Source: Bacteroidales bacterium (GTDB lineage Bacteria > Bacteroidota > Bacteroidia > Bacteroidales > JALTDM01). From it: DNA of 16,270 nucleotides. Numbering within the stretch: position 1 is the first letter of the stretch; each line of letters starts with the position of its first letter. Below, one piece after another: positions 5,996 through 13,638 of this stretch. The stretch is from contig JALTDM010000321.1 in assembly GCA_027074135.1 (NCBI GenBank), positions 1 to 16,270 on the forward strand, written 5' to 3'. The position numbers were made by a program, and so were the translations under genes. The notes beneath the pieces are model-generated. The model saw only the letters and a list, made by a program, of their open reading frames with translations, did not search any database and was not told the DNA's origin.

Positions 5996-7513
5996 ATGGA
6001 AAAAATAAATTCCGCTTTAATTTCCGTTTACAATAAGCAGGGAATTGACAAAATAGCGACATTGCTTGTTAAGTACGGCATAAAAATTTATTCTACCGGA
6101 GGTACGGCCAAATATTTGAAAGAAAGAATGATATCCATTACCGAAATTGAGGAAGTAACAAGCTATCCGTCAATACTTGGCGGCAGGGTAAAGACATTGC
6201 ACCCAAAGGTATTCGGTGGTATTTTGGCAAGGCGTGATAATGAAGCGGATGAAAAAGATTTGCAGGAATATGCCATTCCGCTTATTGATTTGATTATTGT
6301 TGATTTGTATCCCTTTGAAGAAACTGTGGCATCGGGTGCTTCCGAAAAAGACATAATTGAAAAAATTGATATTGGCGGTATATCTTTGATTCGTGCTGCG
6401 GCAAAGAATTTTTACCACACTTGGATAGTTAGTCATAAAAATCAATACGATGAAGTGATAAAAATTCTCGAAAAACATGAAGGTTACACCGATAAAGACA
6501 TAAGAAGAAAATTTGCCATTGAAGCCTTCAATGTTTCGTCACATTATGATACTCAAATTTATAACTACTTCAATAATAATCCGTTCGGTGCTTTTAAACA
6601 AAGCATTACTGAAAGTAAAAGTCTGCGTTACGGCGAAAATCCTCATCAAAAAGGTGTATTTTGGGGCAATTTCAAAGAGATGTTTACCCAACTGCACGGC
6701 AAAGAAATTTCTTACAACAACATTTTGGACATAGATGCTGCAGTAGGGCTTATTCTTGACTTTATGGAAGAGCCTACAATAGCCATTCTTAAACACAATA
6801 ACGCTTGCGGATTGGCAACCCGTGAGAATCTTAAACAAGCATGGGTAGATGCACTTGCAGGAGATCCTTTATCTGCTTTTGGAGGCATTATCATTACAAA
6901 CAGGCAAGTTACGGAAGATGTTGCCGAAGAAATGAATAAAATCTTTTTTGAAGTGGTAATTGCACCTTCATACACAGACAAGGCTCTTGAAATTCTTAAG
7001 CAAAAGAAAAACAGAATAATACTTGTTCAAAATAAATATGAATTGCCGCAGTTTGTTTTCCGAACGGCACTAAACGGAGTACTTTTTCAAGAAAGAGACA
7101 ACAAAACCGAAACATCGGCGGATTTAAAGTCTGTAACCAACAGGAAGCCAACCGAAAAGGAAACGGAAGACTTACTTTTTGCTAATAAAATCGTAAAACA
7201 CACCAAATCAAATGCAATCGTTTTGGTAAAAGACAAACAATTGATTGGCAGCGGAACAGGACAAACTTCGCGTGTTGATGCGCTTAAGCAAGCAATTGCC
7301 AAAGCCAAAACATTCAGGTTTGACTTAAAAGGTGCTGTTCTGGCTTCGGACGCATTTTTTCCTTTCAAGGACAGTGTGGAAATAGCTCATTCGGAAGGCA
7401 TTACGGCGGTAATTCAGCCGGGTGGGTCTATTCGTGATAAAGAATCAATTGATTTTTGTGACGAACACGATATTGCAATGGTGTTCACAGGAATAAGACA
7501 TTTTAAACATTAA
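5996..7513 (+). CDS. purH: Bifunctional AICAR formyltransferase/IMP cyclohydrolase
   Basis: Catalyses the last two steps of de novo purine synthesis: formyl transfer from 10-formyl-tetrahydrofolate to AICAR, then ring closure to IMP. The 505-residue length is close to the usual ~510. The N-terminal MGS-like cyclohydrolase domain shows YSTGGTAKYL (32-41), GGRVKTLHPKVFGGILARR (62-80) and DLYPFE (103-108). The transformylase domain starts around SLRYGENPHQ (209-218) and has the catalytic Lys-His in LKHNNACG (K266, H267), where the family consensus has Pro at the Ala position, then DPLSAFGG (290-297) and SDAFFPFKDSVE near the end. A promoter-like box lies just upstream and mreB starts 17 bp after the stop, so it probably leads an operon. 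The end GIRHFKH is typical of the family. The Pro-to-Ala change is mild and the enzyme should be active. Confidence 0.97.
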   Translation: MEKINSALISVYNKQGIDKIATLLVKYGIKIYSTGGTAKYLKERMISITEIEEVTSYPSILGGRVKTLHPKVFGGILARRDNEADEKDLQEYAIPLIDLIIVDLYPFEETVASGASEKDIIEKIDIGGISLIRAAAKNFYHTWIVSHKNQYDEVIKILEKHEGYTDKDIRRKFAIEAFNVSSHYDTQIYNYFNNNPFGAFKQSITESKSLRYGENPHQKGVFWGNFKEMFTQLHGKEISYNNILDIDAAVGLILDFMEEPTIAILKHNNACGLATRENLKQAWVDALAGDPLSAFGGIIITNRQVTEDVAEEMNKIFFEVVIAPSYTDKALEILKQKKNRIILVQNKYELPQFVFRTALNGVLFQERDNKTETSADLKSVTNRKPTEKETEDLLFANKIVKHTKSNAIVLVKDKQLIGSGTGQTSRVDALKQAIAKAKTFRFDLKGAVLASDAFFPFKDSVEIAHSEGITAVIQPGGSIRDKESIDFCDEHDIAMVFTGIRHFKH

Positions 7514-7530
7514 AAAAACAGATAAAACAT

Positions 7531-8553
7531 ATGGGACTTTTTTCATTTTTTACATCTGATGTGGCAATAGACCTCGGAACGGCCAATACAATTATTATTC
7601 AGGACGATAAGATTGTCCTTGACGAACCTTCTATTATCGCTATTGATAAAACAACAAGCCAGCCTGTGGCAATAGGTCGTAAGGCACAACAGATGTATGG
7701 TAAAACACATAAAAATATTGAAACTATTCGTCCGTTGCGTGACGGTGTTATTGCTGACTTTAATGCAGCGGAACTTATGCTGCGCGGAATGCTTAGAATG
7801 ATAAACAACAGGCGCGGTTGGTTTAGCCCGTCGTTGAGGATGGTTGTTTGCATACCGTCGGGCAGTACCGAAGTGGAAATCAGGGCTGTGCGTGATTCAT
7901 CGGAACAAGCAGGAGCGAGGGAAGTGTATATGATTTATGAGCCTATGGCGGCGGCAATAGGTATCGGTTTGGATGTGGAAGCACCCGAAGGGAATATGAT
8001 TGTGGATATCGGTGGTGGAACTACGGAAATTGCCGTTATATCGCTTGGTGGTATTGTTTGTAACAAATCGGTAAGGATTGCCGGTGATGAATTTAACGGG
8101 GATATTTTGGAATATATGCGTTACACCCACAATATTAAAATAGGTGAAAAGACTGCAGAAGAAATTAAAATAAATGTAGGAAGTGCAATGGTTGAGTTGG
8201 ACGAACCGCCTGAAGACTATGTGGTTAAGGGTCCGCACCAAACAACTGCTTATCCGCTTGAAATACCTGTGAACTACAAAGAGATAGCACGTGCACTCGA
8301 CAAGTCAATTAAGAAACTTGAAACTGCAATTTTGCAGGTTTTGGAAGAAACTCCGCCCGAGCTTTATTCCGATATTTACCGCAATGGTATTTATCTAACG
8401 GGTGGTGGTGCTTTATTAAGAGGATTGGCAAAAAGGCTTACCGACAGGTTTGAAATACTTTTTAAGGTAAGCGAAGACCCGTTGCACGCAGTAGCTAAAG
8501 GAACAGGTATTGCATTGAAAAATATTTACAATTTTAAATTTTTAATGAAGTAG
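7531..8553 (+). CDS. mreB: Rod-shape-determining actin homologue MreB
   Basis: Bacterial actin that forms short membrane-bound filaments on the cytoplasmic face and directs the elongasome for cell-wall synthesis and rod shape. The 340-residue length is standard. Visible ATPase elements are phosphate-1 DLGTANT (14-20), the conserved RPLRDGVIADF (68-78), phosphate-2 DIGGGTTEIAV (159-169) and the adenosine-binding LTGGGALLRGL (289-299). The short hydrophobic N-terminus MGLFSFF suits the amphipathic membrane anchor of MreB. It follows purH by 17 bp, an order common in Bacteroidota, but the next gene 3 bp downstream is thiL rather than mreC and mreD, so the rest of the shape operon must be elsewhere or missing. 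No Shine-Dalgarno sequence precedes the ATG. Identity is clear from the motifs; confusion with DnaK-like or FtsA-like proteins is ruled out by length and the phosphate loops. Confidence 0.96.
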   Translation: MGLFSFFTSDVAIDLGTANTIIIQDDKIVLDEPSIIAIDKTTSQPVAIGRKAQQMYGKTHKNIETIRPLRDGVIADFNAAELMLRGMLRMINNRRGWFSPSLRMVVCIPSGSTEVEIRAVRDSSEQAGAREVYMIYEPMAAAIGIGLDVEAPEGNMIVDIGGGTTEIAVISLGGIVCNKSVRIAGDEFNGDILEYMRYTHNIKIGEKTAEEIKINVGSAMVELDEPPEDYVVKGPHQTTAYPLEIPVNYKEIARALDKSIKKLETAILQVLEETPPELYSDIYRNGIYLTGGGALLRGLAKRLTDRFEILFKVSEDPLHAVAKGTGIALKNIYNFKFLMK

Positions 8554-8556
8554 ATT

Positions 8557-9582
8557 ATGCCGACAGAATTGAGTGAACTTGGTGAGTTTGAGTTGATTAA
8601 GGAACTGACAGGAGATGTGGAGCTAACAAATGTTTCCACGATAAAAGGTATTGGTGATGATGCTGCCGTAATAGCGGCCGGTAATGATGCAATGGTTGTT
8701 ACCAACGACTTGCTGGTGGAAGGTATTCATTTTGACTTGATGTACACTCCGCTTAAGCATTTGGGATATAAATCTGTTGTTGTAAATCTGTCGGATGTGT
8801 ATGCAATGAATGCCATACCCGAGCAGATAACTGTGGGTATAGCCCTATCGTCTAAATTCTCTGTAGAAGCGGTCAATCAATTGTATGACGGAATAAAGCT
8901 TGCGTGTAAACTTTATGGGGTAGATTTGGTTGGTGGAGACACAACATCATCGCTTACGGGTTTGATGATTAGTGTTACAGCAATAGGCAGGGCTCCTTTT
9001 GATAAAGTTACTTATCGTAATGGAGCAAAGGAAAACAACTTGATTTGTGTATCGGGTGATTTGGGAGGAGCATATCTCGGAGTGCAAATTTTGGAGAGGG
9101 AAAAAAGGGTTTTTAAAGAAAATCTGGGAGCACAACCTAAGCTGGATGATTATACTTATGTGGTCGGTCGCCAATTGAAACCCGAAGCAAGAAAAGATGT
9201 TGTGGAAAAATTAAATGAATTAGGAGTGCAGCCTACCGCTATGATTGATATTTCTGATGGACTGTCTTCCGAACTTTTGCATATATGTACACAATCCAAA
9301 GTAGGATGCAGGGTTTACGAAGATAAAATACCTGTGAACAAAGAAACCGAAAATGTTGCCGGTGAATTGAATATTCATTCGCTTACAGCAGCATTGAACG
9401 GTGGTGAAGATTACGAGTTGCTTTTCACAATAAATATGAATGATTACGATAAAATCAAAGATGTGGAAGGAATTACCGTAATAGGCCACATTACAAATGA
9501 AAGCGAAGGCTACAATCTGATAAACAACCAAGGTATGCCTATAAAATTAAAATCAATGGGTTGGAAAAATTTTAATGAATAG
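8557..9582 (+). CDS. thiL: Thiamine-monophosphate kinase
   Basis: Phosphorylates thiamine monophosphate with ATP to thiamine diphosphate, the active cofactor, in the cytosol. It belongs to the PurM-like AIR synthase/ThiL/HypE fold. Visible are the metal and nucleotide motifs GIGDDAAV (31-38), VTNDLLVEGIHFD (48-60), NLSDVYAMNA (77-86), VGGDTTSS (125-132), DISDGLSSEL (231-240) and GGEDYELLF (282-290), all in the expected order, with 341 residues in total. The ATG lies 3 bp after the mreB stop, so it is cotranscribed with it. The outer-membrane barrel gene begins 27 bp downstream and yjbQ, which may supply the substrate thiamine monophosphate, follows that. No TPP riboswitch was seen in the short upstream spacers. 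The assignment is firm because the ThiL-specific LLVEGIHF and GGEDYELLF motifs are present. Confidence 0.95.
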   Translation: MPTELSELGEFELIKELTGDVELTNVSTIKGIGDDAAVIAAGNDAMVVTNDLLVEGIHFDLMYTPLKHLGYKSVVVNLSDVYAMNAIPEQITVGIALSSKFSVEAVNQLYDGIKLACKLYGVDLVGGDTTSSLTGLMISVTAIGRAPFDKVTYRNGAKENNLICVSGDLGGAYLGVQILEREKRVFKENLGAQPKLDDYTYVVGRQLKPEARKDVVEKLNELGVQPTAMIDISDGLSSELLHICTQSKVGCRVYEDKIPVNKETENVAGELNIHSLTAALNGGEDYELLFTINMNDYDKIKDVEGITVIGHITNESEGYNLINNQGMPIKLKSMGWKNFNE

Positions 9583-9609
9583 TCAACTTTTTTATAATCT
9601 TTTAATACT

Positions 9610-10686
9610 ATGAAAAAAATAATTTTTGCAGTTTTTTCTTTGTTTACTTTGGTTTCATTTGCACAAGAAATGGTTTACACCGGTTCGTTTTTTCAAGGTG
9701 GTGTAAATGACGGTGTTAAATTGGTAGAGTATTATGTGAGACCTGTAAACAAGGCAATTATTTCGGGAATAAATAACACTGAATACAACAATATAAAACT
9801 TTATGGCGACGATAAAAAAAGGTTTTCAATTTCTTTACGGTTTTCAAATATTATTATTCCCGAATCCGACCGCAAATTCAGGGTTGATACAATGGAATTT
9901 GAGAAAATAAAAGTGGATAGCGGAATGTATGCTCAAACCGTGTTTGGAGATACAATCGGCAGTGTGGTATTTGTGTCAAAAGACAGCACTTTGGATACCG
10001 CGGGAACATTTCCCAATTGGACTATTACTTGGAAGCCGTTATTCCACTTTAATTCGCCGCCGGGAAGTGGTCATCATATTATGCCTATACCGTATTTGCA
10101 GGCAGGATATAATTTTGGTTTCGGCTATTTGTCGGTGAATCTTGTTCCTGCTACACCTATGTTGGGTTCAGATATGAATTTGTTGCTTTTCGGATTGGCT
10201 TGGCAGCAAAACCTCTTGCCGTTTCTGAAAGATAAGCCGTATTCTTTGAGTGCCATAGCAGGATTTAATTCTATCAGAGCCTCTGCACATTTGCATATAG
10301 AGCCTGATGCAAGTCTGGTCAATTTTGATAAAAATGATTATGACGACCAATACATTAAGCTGAATTATCTGAATATGTTTGCAAGCCTTTATGCTTCATA
10401 TCACTTGTCCGAGAAATTGTCATTTTACGCAGGTGCCGGATATACTTGGGGGCGTTCGTTAATAAATGTTCTCGGTACTTATCCCGTGTATAAAAAAGAC
10501 CCGACCGGAACTATGGCTTTAACGGTGGATAATGTGAAAGATCCGATGAAAGATTCCGAAGTTACATACAACAGAACAAAATTTGTAGTTGGTACAAATG
10601 TAAATCTTGGAACTTGGTATATTCAAGCAAATTACACTATTGCAGATTATTCGGGAATAGGTTTTGTTCTTGGTAAAAGATTTTAA
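9610..10686 (+). CDS. Predicted outer-membrane beta-barrel protein of unknown function
   Basis: A protein of 358 residues whose exact family I do not recognise with certainty. A signal peptide is clear: MKK, a hydrophobic core (4-15) and a likely cleavage after SFA (16-18). The mature part has a polar N-terminal region (20-130), with FPNWTITWKPLFHF marking the change to alternating hydrophobic/polar strands such as YLQAGYNFGFGYLSVNL, YLNMFASLYASYHLS, LSFYAGAGYTWG, KFVVGTNVNLGTWYIQANYT and YSGIGFVLGKRF. The chain ends in Phe after a strand, a typical signal for outer-membrane barrel insertion. It resembles the many uncharacterised Bacteroidota barrels of 330-360 residues (possibly DUF6588-like, not verified). 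No TonB box, plug domain or lipoprotein cysteine is seen. It lies 27 bp after thiL and 3 bp before yjbQ, so it is almost certainly cotranscribed with yjbQ. A role in thiamine-related transport is only a guess from context. Confidence 0.8.
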   Translation: MKKIIFAVFSLFTLVSFAQEMVYTGSFFQGGVNDGVKLVEYYVRPVNKAIISGINNTEYNNIKLYGDDKKRFSISLRFSNIIIPESDRKFRVDTMEFEKIKVDSGMYAQTVFGDTIGSVVFVSKDSTLDTAGTFPNWTITWKPLFHFNSPPGSGHHIMPIPYLQAGYNFGFGYLSVNLVPATPMLGSDMNLLLFGLAWQQNLLPFLKDKPYSLSAIAGFNSIRASAHLHIEPDASLVNFDKNDYDDQYIKLNYLNMFASLYASYHLSEKLSFYAGAGYTWGRSLINVLGTYPVYKKDPTGTMALTVDNVKDPMKDSEVTYNRTKFVVGTNVNLGTWYIQANYTIADYSGIGFVLGKRF

Positions 10687-10689
10687 GAC

Positions 10690-11103
10690 ATGGTAAAGCA
10701 AGTTGAATTTACTTTGCCCGCTTTCAACAGGGGCATGCACTTGATAACACGGATTGTGGAAGAAGCCGTAAAAGATATTTTGCCGGAAGCAGGCTTACTG
10801 CATTTGTTTGTTAAACATACTTCTGCTGCTTTTACTTTGAATGAAAACGCCGATCCTTCTGTCAGGTACGATATGGAAAACTTTATGAGCAGTTTGGTAC
10901 CTGACGGGTGGAGCGGATTTACCCATACCGACGAAGGTCCCGATGATATGTCTTCCCACATTAAGTCGTCAATGTTCGGCAGTTCAGTTACAATTCCTGT
11001 TACTGGTGGGAGGTTGAATCTCGGAATCTGGCAGGGGATTTATTTGTATGAGTTTCGAAACTACCGTAAAAGACGCACCATAGTGGCAACAGTTATTTAT
11101 TGA
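10690..11103 (+). CDS. yjbQ: YjbQ/UPF0047 family protein, secondary thiamine-phosphate synthase
   Basis: Small protein of 137 residues, the normal length for UPF0047. Visible are the conserved H43 in KHTSAAFTLNENAD (42-55), the PSVRYD segment (56-61), H79 in GFTHTDEGPDDMSSHIKSS (76-94), H90 in the same segment, and VTGGRLNLGIWQGIYLYEFR (104-123). Members such as E. coli YjbQ have been reported to have weak thiamine-phosphate synthase activity, joining the pyrimidine pyrophosphate and thiazole phosphate moieties; the main physiological role is still unclear. The presence of thiL two genes upstream fits, because its substrate is the product of that reaction. It starts 3 bp after the barrel gene, so translation is closely linked. 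purL follows after 66 bp with its own promoter-like sequence, so yjbQ may end the purH-led operon, though no terminator was seen between them. Confidence 0.92.
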   Translation: MVKQVEFTLPAFNRGMHLITRIVEEAVKDILPEAGLLHLFVKHTSAAFTLNENADPSVRYDMENFMSSLVPDGWSGFTHTDEGPDDMSSHIKSSMFGSSVTIPVTGGRLNLGIWQGIYLYEFRNYRKRRTIVATVIY

Positions 11104-11116
11104 TTTATATTTTGAG

Positions 11117-11146
11117 TTTGACCGACTGAAATTTTCCTTACTTTTG
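11117..11146 (+). promoter_or_regulatory. Promoter of purL
   Basis: TTTG (11117-11120) and TACTTTTG (11139-11146) match the Bacteroidota -33 and -7 elements, separated by 18 bp. Transcription would start near 11153, giving a leader of about 17 A/T-rich nucleotides before the ATG at 11170. This is the best promoter match in the window. No purine operator was recognised near it. Confidence 0.6.
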
Positions 11147-11169
11147 TGTAAAAATTAAACAAATCTTTT

Positions 11170-13392
11170 ATGTCAAACATTAGCAATATTGAGATAGCCA
11201 AAGGTTTAGGGCTTCTTGAAGAAGAATACCATAAAATAGTAGAAATTTTAGGGAGGGAACCTAATTATACCGAGCTTAGCATTTTTTCGGTAATGTGGTC
11301 CGAACACGCTTCATATAAAAATTCCATAAAATGGCTTAAAAAACTTCCCCGCAAGGGTAAACATTTGCTTGCCGAGGCAGGAGAAGAAAATGCCGGCTTG
11401 GTGGATTTAGGAGGTAATTTGGCTTGTGCTTTCAAAATAGAGTCACACAATCATCCGTCTGCTATAGAGCCTTATCAAGGAGCGGCAACAGGTGTTGGAG
11501 GTATCAACAGGGATATTTTTACAATGGGTGCCAGACCTGTGGCACAACTTAACTCACTGCGTTTCGGTGATTTGAAACTCAAAAAGACTCAATGGCTACT
11601 TAAAGGAGTGGTGAAAGGTATTGGAGATTACGGGAATGCTTTCGGAGTGCCTGTAGTCGGTGGAGAAGTATATTTTGACCCTACATACAATGAAAACCCG
11701 CTTGTAAATGCAATGAGCATAGGCATTGTTGAAAAGGACAAAGTAATACGTGCTATTGCCGAAGGTGTTGGTAATCCTGTATTTATAGTTGGTTCGCGTA
11801 CAGGAAAAGACGGAATACACGGAGCTACATTTGCATCTGCCAATCTAGACGAAAACTCAATGGAAGACTTGCCTGCTGTTCAGGTCGGCGATCCTTTCCA
11901 AGAAAAATTGTTGCTTGAAGCTACAATGGAGCTTGCCGAAACCGATGCAGTAGTAGGTATGCAAGATATGGGGGCAGCGGGAATAATTTGCAGCACCAGC
12001 GAAATGTCGGAAAAAGGCGGTTACGGTATGGAAATCCATTTGGATAAAGTGCCACTGCGTCAGCAAGATATGAAACCGTTTGAAATATTGCTTTCCGAGT
12101 CGCAAGAAAGAATGCTTTTGGTTGCCAAGAAGGGGAAAGAAGATGTTGTTAAGAAAATTTTTGACAAGTGGGATTTGCAATGTACTCAAATCGGAGAAGT
12201 GATTGAAGGTGATATTCTTAAGTTTTATATGCACGGTGAATTGGTTGCGGAAGTACCTGCTTCGGCTTTGGTTTTGGGAGGCGGAGCACCGCAATACGAC
12301 AGGGAATACAAAGAACCGGAATATTTGAAAGAAATAGAAAAGTTTGATATAAACTCCGTCCCGGAACTGGATAATTACCTTGAAGTTGCCAAAAAACTGC
12401 TTGCGTCTCCAACAATTGCTTCCAAAAAGTTTGTTTATGAACAATACGATACAATGGTTGGGACAATAAATATGGCTACCAACTCACCTGCCGATGCGGG
12501 AATAATAAACCTTAAAGGAACTCATAAAGCACTTGCTTCCTCGGTAGATTGCAATTCAAATTATGTGTTTGCCGATCCCGAAAAAGGAACTCAAATAGCT
12601 GTAGCCGAAGCTGCCAGAAATATAGTTTGTTCCGGTGCAAAGCCGATAGCTATATCTAACTGTTTGAATTTTGGTGACCCTTACAATCCCGAAGTGTATT
12701 GGCAATTTGTAGGTGCAATTAAGGGAATGAAAGCTGCTTGCGAAAAATTTGAAACACCTGTAACCGGAGGTAATGTAAGTTTTTACAATCAAACCGAAAA
12801 AGATGGTAAAGCAACACCTATTAAGCCGACTCCCGTTATTGGTATGTTGGGAATTATGGAAGACAAAAAATACCAAATGTCCATTGATTTTAAAAATAAA
12901 GGAGACCTTATATATTTGATAGGAAAGCAAGTGGAAGATATTAACCAATCGGAATATTTGAGGAACGTAGTAGGCGTAGAATATTCGCCCGCTCCATATT
13001 TTGATTTGGACGAAGAATATAAAATGCAAAATGCTTTGTATGAGCTTATTAAAGATAGGTTGGTTCAGTCTGCACATGATGTTTCTGAAGGCGGCGTATG
13101 GGTTGCTTTGGTTGAAGCAGGATTTAAAAACGCATTAGGTTTTGATATTACCACCTCCGGAGAAATCAGAAAAGATGCTTTCTTGTTTGGTGAAGCTCAA
13201 GGCAGGGTAGTGGTCTCAGTAAGTGAAAAGGACAATGAAGTGTTTGTCGGCAAATTAAAAGAAAAAGATGTACCTTTTATGCTTTTGGGACATGTCACCA
13301 AAGGCGATGTAAGGATAGATGATATTTCTTTCGGACACATAAAAGATTTGAAAGAAATTTACGATAATGCAATAGAAAGTTATTTGGAATAA
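11170..13392 (+). CDS. purL: Phosphoribosylformylglycinamidine synthase, small PurL subunit
   Basis: Synthetase subunit of the fourth step of purine synthesis: FGAR, ATP and ammonia give FGAM. The protein has 740 residues, matching the short form, which needs separate PurQ (glutaminase) and PurS partners; neither is in the window. Visible are the catalytic histidine region MWSEHASYK (42-50, H46), GLVDLGG and FKIESHNHPSAIEPYQGAATGVGG (within 76-112), NSLRFGDL, GGEVYFDPTYNENPLVNAMSIG and MQDMGAAG in the first half. The second PurM-like half has NSPADAGIINLKGTHKALASSVD, NCLNFGDPYNPEVYWQF, PVTGGNVSFYNQ and SAHDVSEGGVWVALVEAG. It has its own promoter-like sequence and ends before a strong intrinsic terminator at 13421, so it is probably a single-gene unit with some read-through from yjbQ. 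Its product leads to AIR, the branch point to the thiamine pyrimidine. Confidence 0.96.
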   Translation: MSNISNIEIAKGLGLLEEEYHKIVEILGREPNYTELSIFSVMWSEHASYKNSIKWLKKLPRKGKHLLAEAGEENAGLVDLGGNLACAFKIESHNHPSAIEPYQGAATGVGGINRDIFTMGARPVAQLNSLRFGDLKLKKTQWLLKGVVKGIGDYGNAFGVPVVGGEVYFDPTYNENPLVNAMSIGIVEKDKVIRAIAEGVGNPVFIVGSRTGKDGIHGATFASANLDENSMEDLPAVQVGDPFQEKLLLEATMELAETDAVVGMQDMGAAGIICSTSEMSEKGGYGMEIHLDKVPLRQQDMKPFEILLSESQERMLLVAKKGKEDVVKKIFDKWDLQCTQIGEVIEGDILKFYMHGELVAEVPASALVLGGGAPQYDREYKEPEYLKEIEKFDINSVPELDNYLEVAKKLLASPTIASKKFVYEQYDTMVGTINMATNSPADAGIINLKGTHKALASSVDCNSNYVFADPEKGTQIAVAEAARNIVCSGAKPIAISNCLNFGDPYNPEVYWQFVGAIKGMKAACEKFETPVTGGNVSFYNQTEKDGKATPIKPTPVIGMLGIMEDKKYQMSIDFKNKGDLIYLIGKQVEDINQSEYLRNVVGVEYSPAPYFDLDEEYKMQNALYELIKDRLVQSAHDVSEGGVWVALVEAGFKNALGFDITTSGEIRKDAFLFGEAQGRVVVSVSEKDNEVFVGKLKEKDVPFMLLGHVTKGDVRIDDISFGHIKDLKEIYDNAIESYLE

Positions 13393-13420
13393 TTTTTTTA
13401 GTGTAAGTGTTTATTATTCA

Positions 13421-13455
13421 GCCTCTAATCTATAATGTGATTAGGGGCTTTTTTG
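13421..13455 (+). terminator. Intrinsic terminator downstream of purL
   Basis: GCCTCTAATC (13421-13430) pairs with GATTAGGGGC (13439-13448), giving ten pairs with one G-T wobble around an 8-base loop. It is followed directly by six T and then GTTTG. The hairpin lies 28 bp after the purL stop. On the minus strand the hairpin is not followed by a T run, so it should not end hutI transcription efficiently. Confidence 0.92.
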
Positions 13456-13543
13456 TTTGAAAACTTTTATTTTTTTGTTTATTAATTTTATATATGAGTT
13501 TACCTACAATATGTTACTGCACTAATCTTTTGTGTAGTGTGAA

Positions 13544-13603
13544 CCTTACAGCGATTCAATTGCAGATATTTTATAACCACACGGTACAATTGTGCTGTAA
13601 CGG
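13544..13603. repeat. Long imperfect inverted repeat between convergent purL and hutI
   Basis: CCTTACAGC (13544-13552) pairs with GCTGTAACGG (13594-13603) apart from one bulged C. Further in, CAATTG (13557-13562) pairs with CAATTG (13587-13592). The loop is 24 bases. A small additional stem, CACTA (13520-13524) with TAGTG (13535-13539), lies next to it. There is no T tract on either side, so it does not look like an intrinsic terminator. It may be a structured RNA end, a dispersed-repeat remnant or chance. Confidence 0.4.
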
Positions 13604-13638
13604 AGCAAATTAACACATTTTGACATTAGAACATTTAA

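Noticed and set aside
8530..8560. TPP riboswitch upstream of thiL
   Set aside because: Only 3 bp separate mreB and thiL, and no TPP-box core was seen there or in the other short spacers of the run.
11857..12444. 195-residue minus-strand open frame inside purL
   Set aside because: It is antisense to strongly conserved PurL sequence, shows no recognisable motif and is rich in Phe, Cys and His as expected for a shadow frame.
12556..13077. 173-residue minus-strand open frame inside purL
   Set aside because: Antisense shadow of conserved PurL sequence with no domain signature.
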